Positions 45,513 through 54,700 of a DNA stretch of 64,000 bases are shown piece after piece (positions within the stretch are counted from its first letter, which is position 1; the number at the start of each line of letters is the position of its first letter). The translations under genes and the position numbers were made by a program. The notes beneath the pieces are model-generated. The model was given only the letters and a program-made list of their open reading frames with translations. It had not been told where the DNA came from and ran no database searches. Origin of the DNA: Novosphingobium cyanobacteriorum (GTDB taxonomy: Bacteria > Pseudomonadota > Alphaproteobacteria > Sphingomonadales > Sphingomonadaceae); the NCBI RefSeq assembly GCF_029436685.1, contig NZ_JAROCY010000004.1, positions 1-64,000 on the forward strand, written 5' to 3'.

Positions 45513-45612
45513 GGTGGTTCGACAGGCTCACCACGAGCGGTTTGAGGGTGACGGCCCAATCTAACTATCCGCTTTACCCAACGCCGCTCACCCTGAGCCT
45601 GTCGAAGGGTGC
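45513..45612. repeat. REP-type palindromic repeat pair 2
   Basis: The first unit (45514-45540) has GTGGT/ACCAC around the TTCGACAGGCTC core; the facing unit (45584-45612) has CACCC/GGGTG around the same core on the other strand. Same plan as the element at 43549-43660. It lies between convergent genes and could also act as a bidirectional transcription stop. Confidence 0.78.
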
Positions 45613-45624
45613 TGGCGCAACCGA

Positions 45625-45924
45625 TCAGACCGGGGTGCCGTCGTCGGTTTCGAATATCTTGATATCGCGGTCGAACATGCCGAGGCCGGCGCGTTCCTGC
45701 GCCCAGACGGCCATGTGCTCGGTCTTGAAATGGGCGTCGAGCGCGGCGCGGTCGCGCCACTTTTCGGTAATGCGGAACAGGTCGGGCTCGATCAGGTCTC
45801 GCGAATAGGCATAGAGGATGCAGCCATCCTCTGCACGGGTGGCGGCGACGACCTTTTCCATCATCGGCAGGATCGGTTCGACGTTTTCCAGCGGCACGCG
45901 CACGCTGCCGATCACCATGATCAT
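45625..45924 (-). CDS. Antibiotic biosynthesis monooxygenase (ABM) domain protein
   Basis: This 99-aa ferredoxin-like protein has the ABM pattern: MVIGSVRVPLENVEPILPMM, AEDGCILYAYSRD, FRITEKWRDRAALDAHFKTEHM. Related proteins are quinol monooxygenases (YgiN) or stress-linked enzymes. AAGGCG precedes the ATG. It starts 30 bp after gshA and is likely co-transcribed with it, which could fit an oxidative-stress role. Confidence 0.85.
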   Translation of the reverse strand: MIMVIGSVRVPLENVEPILPMMEKVVAATRAEDGCILYAYSRDLIEPDLFRITEKWRDRAALDAHFKTEHMAVWAQERAGLGMFDRDIKIFETDDGTPV

Positions 45925-45953
45925 CGCCTTGTTCCCTTCCAGTGCGGGCAGGA

Positions 45954-47327
45954 TCAGAAGCTTTTGGCTTCGTAGATCTTCGAAAGATCGCCGCCCCATT
46001 CGCCGTGATAAAGGTCAAGCAGCCGCTCGGCCGGTGTCTTGCCCTGCGCCACGATCTCGTCAAGCGGCAGGAGATAGCCGGTTTCGTTGTCGCCCGCCGC
46101 GTTCAGCCGGGCGCGGGCGGACAGGCCGCCGCGTGCGATGGCCAGCGCCTGGCCCGCGATGTCGCGCAGCGTGCCGCCGCCGGGGATCGGCGCATCAAGG
46201 CCAAGCCGGGGCACTTCGGCGCGCAGCCGTTCGCGCCCGTCCATGTCCCAGTCCTTGACCAGGTCCCACGCCGCATCAAGCGCGCCCTGATCATAAAGCA
46301 GGCCGACCCACAGCGCCGGCAGCGCGCAGATGCGGCTCCACGGGCCGCCATCGGCGCCACGCATTTCCAGGAAGGACTTCAGCCGCACTTCGGGGAAGGC
46401 GGTGGACAGGTGGTCGATCCAGTCGGATTCGCGCGGCAGTTCGCCGGGCAGGGCGGGCAGTTCGCCCTTCAGGAAATCGCGGAACGACTGGCCGGAGGCA
46501 TCGATGTATTTCCCGTCACGGAAGACGAAGTACATCGGCACGTCGAGCATGTAGTCGACATAGCGTTCATAGCCGAAGCCCTCTTCGAACACGAAGCCGA
46601 GCATGCCGGTGCGCGCCGGATCGGTATCGGTCCAGATGTGGCTGCGATAGGAGAGGAAGCCGTTGGGCTTGCCTTCCAGGAAAGGCGAATTGGCGAAGAG
46701 CGCGGTGGCGAGCGGCTGCAGCGCAAGGCTCACGCGGAATTTCTGCGCCATGTCCGCCTCGCTCGAATAATCGAGGTTGGTCTGGATGGTGCAGGTGCGC
46801 AGCATCATGTCCAGCCCCATCGAGCCGACGCGCGGCATGTGGCGCAGCATGATGTCATAGCGGCCCTTGGGCATGATCGGCAGCTCGGCCCGGGTCTTGT
46901 CGGGCCACAGGCCAAGGCCGAGATAGCCGAGACCCAGCCTGTCGCCGATGGTCTTCACCTGGGCGAGGTGACGCCCGGTTTCCTGGCAGGTCTCGTGCAG
47001 GTTTTCCAGCGGGGCGCCTGAAAGCTCCAGCTGGCCTGCCGGTTCAAGGCTGACCGCGCCGTCGGGGCCGGACATGGCGATCACGTTTTCGCCTTCCATC
47101 ACCGGCTCCCAGCCATATTCGGTCAGGGCCATCAGCAGGTCACGGATGCCGCCGGGCTCACCATAGGACGGCGCGCGGTGGTCGGCAGTGCGATAGACGA
47201 ACTTCTCGTGCTCGGTGCCGATGCGCCAGCGCTCGCGCGGCTTCTCGCCCTTCTGCATGGGCGTGATGAGCTGGTCCCGGCTCTCGATCACCGGTTCGTT
47301 GCTGTCTGAAACCTGTCGCGTGCTCAT
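45954..47327 (-). CDS. gshA: Glutamate-cysteine ligase
   Basis: This 457-aa enzyme makes gamma-glutamylcysteine, the first step to glutathione. It is the alphaproteobacterial/plant-like GshA type: RWRIGTEHEKFVY, SLEPAGQLELSGAPL, YDIMLRHMPRVGSMGLDMM and FLEMRGADGGPW. gshB is not nearby. Confidence 0.95.
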   Translation of the reverse strand: MSTRQVSDSNEPVIESRDQLITPMQKGEKPRERWRIGTEHEKFVYRTADHRAPSYGEPGGIRDLLMALTEYGWEPVMEGENVIAMSGPDGAVSLEPAGQLELSGAPLENLHETCQETGRHLAQVKTIGDRLGLGYLGLGLWPDKTRAELPIMPKGRYDIMLRHMPRVGSMGLDMMLRTCTIQTNLDYSSEADMAQKFRVSLALQPLATALFANSPFLEGKPNGFLSYRSHIWTDTDPARTGMLGFVFEEGFGYERYVDYMLDVPMYFVFRDGKYIDASGQSFRDFLKGELPALPGELPRESDWIDHLSTAFPEVRLKSFLEMRGADGGPWSRICALPALWVGLLYDQGALDAAWDLVKDWDMDGRERLRAEVPRLGLDAPIPGGGTLRDIAGQALAIARGGLSARARLNAAGDNETGYLLPLDEIVAQGKTPAERLLDLYHGEWGGDLSKIYEAKSF

Positions 47328-47403
47328 GCGCGTGCCGTTAATGGGTGGAGAGCGTTAACGCCAGCGTGAAATCTGAAACGCAGCAATCCAGAAAACGGAC
47401 GGA

Positions 47404-48165
47404 TCACGCCTTCCAGTCGCCGGAAAGGCCCATCCACAGCGCCGTTGCGGCGATGGCGGCGGTCTCTCCGCGCAGGATCCGCGGGCCAAGCGCAATCGGC
47501 ACGGCGGCGGGATGGGCGCGGATTGCGGTGCGCTCGGCATCGTCGAAGCCGCCTTCGGGGCCGATCAGCAGGCCGGCAGGGCCGGGATGCGCGGCAAAGG
47601 CGGCGGCGGCCGGCTGCCCGCCGTTCTCGTCGGCGAAGAACAGCGTGCGCCCATCTGGCCAGTCGCGCAGCAGCGCGTCCAGCTTTACCGGATCGGCCAG
47701 CACGGGCAGGGCGGTGCGGGCGCATTGCTCCGCCGCCTCGGTCACGATGGTGCGGGCGCGGTCGGGGTTCAGCCTGTCGGCCACGCAGCGGCGGGTGATC
47801 ACGGGCTGGATCGCGGCGACGCCCAGTTCGGTCGCCTTTTCCAGCACCAGGTCAAAGCGGTCCTTCTTCAGCAGCGCCGGGCACAGCCGGAAATCGGGCA
47901 CCGCCTCGCGCGGGCGGAGCAGGCGTTCGACGGACAGCGCCACGTCCCGCTTGCCCGCGTGCGCCACGCTGGCGAGCCATTCGCCGGTTGCGTCATCGCA
48001 CAGGATCACCGCATCGCCGGGCGCGGCCCGCATCACCTTGCCCAGGTAATGCGCCTGCTGGCCCTCAAGCGCGACGGACGCGCCTTCGGCCAGCGGGCCG
48101 GGCACGAACAGGCGCGGCGCGGACTTCGGCGGCCAGGCCGGCGTGGCGGGATTGTGCGTGGTCAT
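47404..48165 (-). CDS. rsmE: 16S rRNA (uracil-1498-N3)-methyltransferase
   Basis: This 253-aa SPOUT enzyme has the knot motifs LLIGPEGGFDDAE and LGPRILRGETAAI and an N-terminal PUA-like part. It methylates U1498 of 16S rRNA. rsmE next to gshA is a common alphaproteobacterial pair. A GCTAATCC box (the alphaproteobacterial -10 style) lies about ten bases before the ATG. Confidence 0.94.
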   Translation of the reverse strand: MTTHNPATPAWPPKSAPRLFVPGPLAEGASVALEGQQAHYLGKVMRAAPGDAVILCDDATGEWLASVAHAGKRDVALSVERLLRPREAVPDFRLCPALLKKDRFDLVLEKATELGVAAIQPVITRRCVADRLNPDRARTIVTEAAEQCARTALPVLADPVKLDALLRDWPDGRTLFFADENGGQPAAAAFAAHPGPAGLLIGPEGGFDDAERTAIRAHPAAVPIALGPRILRGETAAIAATALWMGLSGDWKA

Positions 48166-48206
48166 CCTCGCGGATTAGCGTGCGGGGGCGGGCTGCGCCA
48201 GCAGGC

Positions 48207-48986
48207 TCAAAGGCCCAGCTGGTCCAGCGTCAGCTGCACGCCTAGCACCTTGCGCCAGTCGGCCAGCGGGTGGCCCTGCTTGCGGCACTGCGCGATCTGG
48301 ATCTTCGCGGCGTCGGCGAGATAGGCGTCCACGGCAGCGGGCGAGGGGGCATAGCCGATGTCGCGGATCGCCGCCGCCACCTGCGCCGCAGAACCCGCCA
48401 TGGAAAACCGCGCGCGGCGGTTGGCCTCGATATCCGACAGCAGCGCCTGCCGCGTGGCCGGATCGAGCGGCATGGGATACCGCAGCTTCGAAAGCGGAGG
48501 CGAACCGCGCAGCATCGTTTCGTTGATCTCCATCTGACGATAGATGATGGCGAGGCGGCGCTGCTCGCGCACAGGCATGTGAACCGTGGTGCCGTCGGCT
48601 TTGAGCGATTCCCAGACCGGGCCGGACAGCAGGCGGATCGTGCCGTTGAAGACATTGCCGCCATCGCCGATGAAGGCGGTCCGCGGGCTCAAGGCCTCGG
48701 TCGGGGCGGGATCGAGCGTTGCGCCGCTCCTGAGCACGCGATCGGCCAGGACATCGAATTCGGCGGACTTGCAGGGCGCGAGCACCACCTGGAAGATCGC
48801 GGACTTGAATGCACCGTCGAGCTCGACCTTCAGCCGCTCCTCGCCCTCATGCACCTTGTGCCGCCAGTGCAGTTCTTCGACGATCTGTTCGAACCCCAGC
48901 GCGATCAGCACGCCGACGACAATCACGAAGATCTCGTTGAGGAACTCCTTCCAGCCATGGAGCGGCTTGGGTGGGTGTACGTGCAT
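48207..48986 (-). CDS. Membrane-anchored protein of unknown function, paralogue B
   Basis: This 259-aa protein starts MHVHPPKPLHGWKEF, followed by one membrane helix (about 17-35, NEIFVIVVGVLIALGFEQ), the segment HWRHKVHEGEERLKVEL, and a soluble helical part that ends in a Cys-containing AQCRKQGHPLADWRKV motif. The first 50 residues are nearly identical to those of the gene just upstream (48988-49773), while the rest has diverged. GGAGG precedes the ATG, which is one base after the upstream stop. I recognise the N-terminal style from sphingomonad and Caulobacter unknowns, and Bacteroidetes DUF6090 proteins have a similar EI-VIGILIAL helix. Function unknown. Confidence 0.75.
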   Translation of the reverse strand: MHVHPPKPLHGWKEFLNEIFVIVVGVLIALGFEQIVEELHWRHKVHEGEERLKVELDGAFKSAIFQVVLAPCKSAEFDVLADRVLRSGATLDPAPTEALSPRTAFIGDGGNVFNGTIRLLSGPVWESLKADGTTVHMPVREQRRLAIIYRQMEINETMLRGSPPLSKLRYPMPLDPATRQALLSDIEANRRARFSMAGSAAQVAAAIRDIGYAPSPAAVDAYLADAAKIQIAQCRKQGHPLADWRKVLGVQLTLDQLGL

Positions 48987-48987
48987 G

Positions 48988-49773
48988 TCAGGGCCTCCGC
49001 GGTGAAGGGGCGGCGGGCAGGGCGGCGACCCGCTGGCGCCAGTCATCCAGCGGCAGGCCTCCGGCCTTGCAATAGTCCACAGTCTGCGCGGTGCCCGTGT
49101 GCAGCCGGCGCAGGCGGTCATTGATTTCCGCATCCGACGGGGCGAATTCGAGCCGGCGAATGCGCGCCAGCATCTGCAGGGCGATCAGGCTGCCGGCGCG
49201 CGTGCGGACCTGCTGCGCCCAGATGTCCCGCAGGAGGTCGGCGCGCAGCTCCGGGGACAGCGCGACTGGGTAGGCGGCCAGCCGCAGACGGCTCCAGCCT
49301 TCCAGCGATGCAATGTTGAAGCGCTGAATGGAATCGAGCTGCTGGTAGGTGATGTTGAGGTTGTTCTGCTGATCGTTGGTCAGGTGGTTGGCGGTTCCGT
49401 CCTGCTGCAGGGTTTGCCAAGTCTGCGCGGACCAGACCCGCATTGGCATCCGCACCACGGTTTCCGGCAATCCGGGCGACCGGACGAGCGGCACGGGATC
49501 AATGTGCCCGCCGGCAGCCAGCGTCTTCGCCTCGATCCGGCCCAACTGCGCCTCCACGCAGGGCGCGGTCTCGACATATTCGGCGAGATTGGCGGAAAGG
49601 GTGAGCAGCTCGACTTTCAGCCGCTCCTCCCCGTCATGCACCTTGTGCCGCCAGTGCAGTTCCTCCACCACCTGCTCGAACCCCAGCGCGATCAGGACGC
49701 CGACCACGATCACGAAGATCTCGTTCGCGAATTCCTTCCAGCCGTGCAGCGGCTTTGGCGGATGTACGTGCAT
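48988..49773 (-). CDS. Membrane-anchored protein of unknown function, paralogue A
   Basis: This 261-aa protein has the same plan as its downstream paralogue: MHVHPPKPLHGWKEF, membrane helix (17-35), HWRHKVHDGEERLKVEL, then a diverged helical domain that ends DYCKAGGLPLDDWRQRV. The shared C-terminal Cys-x-x-Gly-x-Pro-Leu-x-D/A-W-R motif suggests a common fold or partner. GGGGGGAA precedes the ATG. Divergent from ubiA with a 145-bp intergenic region. Confidence 0.75.
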   Translation of the reverse strand: MHVHPPKPLHGWKEFANEIFVIVVGVLIALGFEQVVEELHWRHKVHDGEERLKVELLTLSANLAEYVETAPCVEAQLGRIEAKTLAAGGHIDPVPLVRSPGLPETVVRMPMRVWSAQTWQTLQQDGTANHLTNDQQNNLNITYQQLDSIQRFNIASLEGWSRLRLAAYPVALSPELRADLLRDIWAQQVRTRAGSLIALQMLARIRRLEFAPSDAEINDRLRRLHTGTAQTVDYCKAGGLPLDDWRQRVAALPAAPSPRRP

Positions 49774-49918
49774 CGGTGTCGTTCCCCCCGGTACGACGGC
49801 TGAGCCATGCACGATATCGCCGGGTTCCCGCTCGGCAAGCGGTTGCGCCACCCTTTTTGCGTCCGTTTTGTCGAGCATCCGTCTTGCTCGTGCCGCCAAT
49901 CCGGAGCAGGGAACGCCG

Positions 49919-50833
49919 ATGGACCCTGCCGCGCAGATCGTACCCGACAGCGAACATCGCGGGCTGGTGGCGCGGTTGCCGGCCACGATGCGCAACTATG
50001 CGCTGCTGGCGCGGTTCGACCGGCCGATCGGCTGGTGGCTGCTGTTCTGGCCCTGCGCCTGGGGCCTGTTCCTGGGTGGCGGCGCGGCGCGGTGGGACGT
50101 GCTGCTGTGGATGCTGCTGGGCGCGATCGCCATGCGCGGGGCGGGCTGCGTCTATAACGATATCGTCGATGCCGATCTCGATGCCCGCGTGGCGCGCACC
50201 GCGGCGCGGCCGGTGGCGAGCGGCGCGGTTTCCAGGAAGCAGGCATGGGCCTGGCTGCTCTCGCTCTGCGCGGTGGGGCTGGTGGTCCTGCTGCAGCTGC
50301 GCTGGCAGGCGCAGGTGGTGGCGCTGGGCAGCCTGGCGCTGGTGGCGGCCTATCCCTTCATGAAGCGCATCACCGGCTGGCCGCAGGCGTGGCTGGGCCT
50401 GGTCTTCACCTGGGGCGCGCCCGTCGGCTGGATCGAGGCGCGCGGGTTCGAAGGCCTTGGCCCCCTGGCGCTGCTCTATGCCGGGTGCTGGGGCTGGTGC
50501 ATGGCCTATGACACGATCTACGCGCTGCAGGACCGCGAGGACGATGCGCTGGTCGGCATCGGATCGTCCGCGCTTTCGTTCGGCAAGCATGTGAAGGCGG
50601 GCGTGGGCGGGCTCTATGCGCTGGCGCTGGCCTGCTGGGCAGGGGCGCTGTGGCTGGTGCGGCCCGATCCGCTGGCGCTGCTGGCGCTGGCGCCGATGGC
50701 GGCGCACCTCGGCTGGCAGGTGCTGACCCTGCGCGAAGACGGCGCGGACCCGCTCACCAAGTTCCGTTCCAACCGCTTCGCCGGGCTGCTGATGGCGCTG
50801 GCCTGCCTGACTGTGGGTCTGGCAGCGGGTTGA
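49919..50833 (+). CDS. ubiA: 4-hydroxybenzoate polyprenyltransferase
   Basis: This 304-aa membrane enzyme prenylates 4-hydroxybenzoate in ubiquinone synthesis. The first Asp-rich motif is NDIVDADLDARVARTAARPVA and the second is YDTIYALQDREDD. Eight to nine helices. GGAGCAGGGA precedes the ATG. Converges on the VOC gene. Confidence 0.95.
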   Translation: MDPAAQIVPDSEHRGLVARLPATMRNYALLARFDRPIGWWLLFWPCAWGLFLGGGAARWDVLLWMLLGAIAMRGAGCVYNDIVDADLDARVARTAARPVASGAVSRKQAWAWLLSLCAVGLVVLLQLRWQAQVVALGSLALVAAYPFMKRITGWPQAWLGLVFTWGAPVGWIEARGFEGLGPLALLYAGCWGWCMAYDTIYALQDREDDALVGIGSSALSFGKHVKAGVGGLYALALACWAGALWLVRPDPLALLALAPMAAHLGWQVLTLREDGADPLTKFRSNRFAGLLMALACLTVGLAAG

Positions 50834-50839
50834 GTTCGC

Positions 50840-51214
50840 TCACCCATAGCTGACAAGTTCGAACTCGATCCCGTCGTGATCGTAGAAATAGAACCTGCGC
50901 CCCGGCGCATAGTCTGCGTGGCTGAACGGTTCGTAGCCATGGGCGATCACCACCTGCTCGGCGGCGTCCAGATCGTCCACCACGATGCCCACGTGTTGCA
51001 GCGGGTTGCCCTTGGGAAAGGGGCCGGGCACGCCTTCCTTGGGCGTGTAGAGCGCGATGTAATCAAATTCCGCGCCGAGGTGGATGGTCCAGCCATCGTC
51101 GATGGCGGGGCCGCGCCAGCGTTCTGTCCATCCTGTCAGCTTAGCCAGGAAGGCGGCGGTCCGGTCCGGATCGCTGACCCGGATGTTCACGTGTTCAAGC
51201 CGTGCGACGGGCAT
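50840..51214 (-). CDS. VOC-family (glyoxalase-like) protein under a SoxR-type promoter
   Basis: This 124-aa vicinal-oxygen-chelate protein has the paired beta-alpha-beta modules with LEHVNIRVSDPDRTAAFL and QHVGIVVDDLDAAEQVV, and a metal-binding Glu near the end (YDHDGIEFELV). VOC enzymes include glyoxalases, thiol transferases and dioxygenases; the substrate is not predictable. The gene is divergent from soxR and its promoter has a perfect SoxR box between -35 and -10, so redox-cycling compounds likely induce it. Confidence 0.85.
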   Translation of the reverse strand: MPVARLEHVNIRVSDPDRTAAFLAKLTGWTERWRGPAIDDGWTIHLGAEFDYIALYTPKEGVPGPFPKGNPLQHVGIVVDDLDAAEQVVIAHGYEPFSHADYAPGRRFYFYDHDGIEFELVSYG

Positions 51215-51258
51215 CTACTTGAGTCCTTTCCCTTATCTGGCGCGAATCGCCGCACCGG

Positions 51259-51289
51259 TTTATGCAACCTCAAGCGAACTTGAGGTCAA
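51259..51289 (-). promoter_or_regulatory. SoxR-activated promoter with perfect SoxR box
   Basis: CCTCAAGCGAACTTGAGG (51268-51285) matches the SoxR box (CCTCAAG, 4 bp, CTTGAGG) exactly. On the minus strand a -35 TTGACC (51289-51284) and a -10 CATAAA (51264-51259) flank it with a 19-bp spacer, the overlong spacing that needs SoxR to twist the DNA. This points at the VOC gene rather than at soxR. Confidence 0.88.
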
Positions 51290-51319
51290 GTGCCCAAGGG
51301 GATTGGCGAGGGGAACCTG

Positions 51320-51766
51320 ATGAACCGCAACGATCTGATCCCCATCGGCACGCTGGCGCGGCGCACTGGCCTCGCCGTTTCGGCCATCCGTTACTACGAG
51401 GAGCGCGGGCTGGTGCAATCCGTCCGCACGGGCGGAAACCAGCGCCGGTTCCTGCGCGCCGACATCCGCCGGTTGAGCTTCGTGCTGATCGCCCAGAAGC
51501 TGGGGCTTGGCCTCAACGAGATCGAGCGTGAGCTGGCGGCGCTGCCGCAGGGGCGCACGCCCACGGTGATGGACTGGCAGCGCATCAGCCGCTCGCTGCG
51601 CAAGGAGATCGACAGCCGGATCCAGCTGCTCACCCGCACGCGCAACAAGCTGGACGAATGCATCGGCTGCGGCTGCCTCAGCCTTGAACGCTGCGCGCTC
51701 ACCAACAAGGAAGACCGGGCGGGCGCCGCAGGCCCGGGGCCGCGCTATGTGCTCGATCAGGTCTAG
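51320..51766 (+). CDS. soxR: Redox-sensitive MerR-family activator SoxR
   Basis: This 148-aa regulator has an N-terminal MerR helix-turn-helix (IGTLARRTGLAVSAIRYYEERG, in outline 9-30) and the [2Fe-2S] motif Cys114-x2-Cys117-x-Cys119-x5-Cys125. SoxR is activated by oxidation of the cluster by redox-active drugs. GAGGGGAA precedes ATG 51320; a reading from 51290 would overlap the regulatory box. Its last 4 bp overlap the convergent smc gene. Confidence 0.96.
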   Translation: MNRNDLIPIGTLARRTGLAVSAIRYYEERGLVQSVRTGGNQRRFLRADIRRLSFVLIAQKLGLGLNEIERELAALPQGRTPTVMDWQRISRSLRKEIDSRIQLLTRTRNKLDECIGCGCLSLERCALTNKEDRAGAAGPGPRYVLDQV

Positions 51767-54700
51767 GCGGTTGCCAGCAGGTCCACCGCACCACCAAGGT
51801 CCACGCTGACGAGGCGGGAGACGCCCTGTTCCACCATGGTCACGCCGAACAGGCGGTGCATCCGGCTCATCGTCACGGCGTTGTGCGTCACGATCAGGTA
51901 GCGGGTCCTGGTTTCGCCCACCATGGCGTCCAGCATGTCGCAGAAGCGTTCGACGTTGGCATCGTCGAGCGGGGCGTCCACTTCGTCGAGCACGCAGATC
52001 GGCGCGGGGTTGGTGAGGAACAGCGCGAAGATCAGCGCCACCGCGGTCAGCGCCTGCTCCCCGCCCGACAGCAGAGTGAGCGACTGCAGCCGCTTGCCCG
52101 GCGGCTGGGCGAAGATTTCGAGGCCGGCCTCCAGCGGATCATCGCTGTCCACCAGCGCCAGGTGCGCTTCGCCGCCGCCGAACAGGCGGGTGAACAGGCG
52201 GCGGAAATGGCCGTCCACCGCTTCGAACGCGGCGCGCAGCCGTTCGCGCCCCTCGCGGTTGAGGTTGCCGATCGAACCGCGCAGGCGATGCACCGCCTCG
52301 GTCAGCTCGGCCTGCTCGGCCACGCTGGTGCCATGGCGCGCCTCGGCCTCGGCCAGCTCTTCCGCCGCGACAAGGTTGACCGGCCCGATCCGTTCGCGCT
52401 CGGCCACCAGCCGGTCATGCTCGGCGCTTTCCGCGCCTGCCGCACCCACTTCGGCCGAGGCGAAGGCGAAGCGTTCGGGCAGCAGAGGCGGCGGGCACTG
52501 GAAGCGTTCGCCGGAAATGCCCGCCATTTCCTGCCGCCGCTGGTCCTCGGCCTCTGCCCGGGCGGCCGATCCGGCGCGGCTTTCGCGTGCGCTGGCGAGG
52601 CTCTCGTTCGCGGCGGCGAGCGCGGCATCGGCCCGGCGCGCCGCATCCTCTCCTGCGGCCAGCGCGGCTTCGGCGCTGGCCAGTTCCTGCAGCAGGCGGT
52701 TGCGGATCGCCTCGCCGCTCTCGATCTCGCGCATCAGCCCGGCGGGCTTGGCGGCAATCACCTCGCGGTCCTGCGCCAGTTCTTCGGCGCGGCTCGCCAT
52801 ATCGGCCAGCCGCCGTGCGGCATCCCCGGCGCGGCCCTGCCAGTTGCGGATGTCAGCCTTCAGCGCGGCCTGCCGCTCCCGTCCCACGGCCACGGCCTGT
52901 TCCAGCGCGGCGAGCGCCGCGGTCGCTGATTGCAGCGTTGCGCGCGCAGCCTCGTGCCGGGCGCGCGCTGCGTCCACCTCGGCACGGCCCAGCGCCGGAT
53001 CGGGCAGGGCCGCGCGCCGCGCCTCGGCGGCCTGAACTTCGGCACCGGCGGCGCTGCGCTGATCGGCAAGGTCCGCCAGCACGCGGTCGAGTTCCGCCTT
53101 GCGCGCGGCCATGCGCGCCTGTGCCGCCTCGGCAGCATCGAGCGCGCGCAGCGCGGCGCGTTCGGCATCGGCGGCGCTGGTCAGCGTGCGTTCCACGATC
53201 GCCAGTTCCGCCTGCACCGTGTTCAGCCCGCTGCGCGCCGCTTCATGCGCCCGATCGGCGTCGGTCACCGCCTCCCGCAGCGCGGGCAGGCGTGCCTGAA
53301 GCTCCTCCAGCCGGTTTTCCGCTTCCAGCGCCGCCGCTTCCGCCGCGCCTTCGCCGCGCGCCACGAAGCCGTCCCAGCGCCGCAAGTGTCCGGCACGGGT
53401 CACCAGCCATTCGCCGGTCTTCAGCGGCTGACCTTCGTCGGCATCGGCCACCCGCACCAGCGCAAGGCGCGCTGCCAGTTCGGGCGGGCAGGCGGGCACG
53501 TGATGCAGCAGCGCATCGGGCAGCGCCTCGGCCTTTTCGGCCCCGGTCCAGAACCGCCCGTCCGCACCCTGTGGCGCAGGGCCAACCGGCGCGGCGGCAT
53601 CGCGCCCCAGCACTGCGGCCAGCGCGCGTTCGTATCCCGGCGCGGCGCGGCTGCCAGAGATGGCGCTCCTGCCACGCCCCTTGGCGGCGGCGGCCTTTTC
53701 TCGCGCCGCCTTGTCGCGCGCCAGCGCCTCGGCCTCGCGCTCGATCCCGGCAAGGTCCGCGCGGGCGGCGGCGAGTGCATTGGCGGCGGCATCGCGCGCG
53801 GTGACCAGCTCCTCGCGCTGCGTGTTCAGCGCCGTTCGGCGCGCCTGCGCTTCGGCCAGTTCGGCGGCGGCGGCATCCCGCCTTGCGCCGGCCTCGACAA
53901 TCTGCAGGGCCGGGTCGGGCTCGCGCGCCAGCGCCTCGGCCTGCCCGGCCAATCGCGCCGCATCGCTCTCCACGCGCACCAGCCGAGCCCTGGCCGCGCT
54001 CACCGCCGCTTCGGCCACGCGCCATTCGGCGTCGATCCCGGCCTGGTCCGCCACCTTCTGCGCCAGCGCCAGTTCGGCCACGCGGCCGGCCCGCTCGGCA
54101 TCCTCCAGCGCAGCCGCAGCCTGCGGGCGCCGCGCTTCGTCGCCGGCAAGCGCGGCTTCGGCGGTGGCGGCGTCGGCCTCAAGCCGGGCGAGCGCAGTCG
54201 CGGCGTCTGCGGTCAGGCGGTCGGCCTGCGTGCGGTCATCCTCGATGCGGCGCAACTGGCGGTCGATGTCGGCCAGCCGCTGTTCCGCCGCTTCCAGTTG
54301 CGCTGTCAGCGCGGCCATGCGCTGGCCATGCGCGCCGGAATCCTGCCGCCGGTCGAACAGGTCCTCGCGCGCCAGCGCCAGCGCCGCGCCTGCCAGGTGC
54401 TGCGCGCCCTGCGCCTTTTGCGCCGCGCCCTGCGCCGCCAGCACCGCCGCCTCGGCTGCAGCGGCCTCCTTGCGCGCGGCATCGGCAGCGGCGGCGGCAT
54501 CGCGCCAGCGTGCAAAGACCAGCCGCGCCTCGGCCACGCGGATCTTCTCGCTCACCGCCTTGTATCGCTCGGCGGCGCGGGCCTGCCGCCGCAGCGTGGC
54601 GATCTGGCTTTCCAGCCCCGCCATCATGTCTTCCAGCCGGGCAAGGTTGGCTTCGGTGGCGCGCAGCTTCTGTTCGGCGTCGCGCCGCCGCACGTGCAGG

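Noticed and set aside
54000-54200. Short plus- and minus-strand frames with Ala/Pro/Arg repeats within smc
   Set aside because: Products of high GC; no start signals or conserved features.
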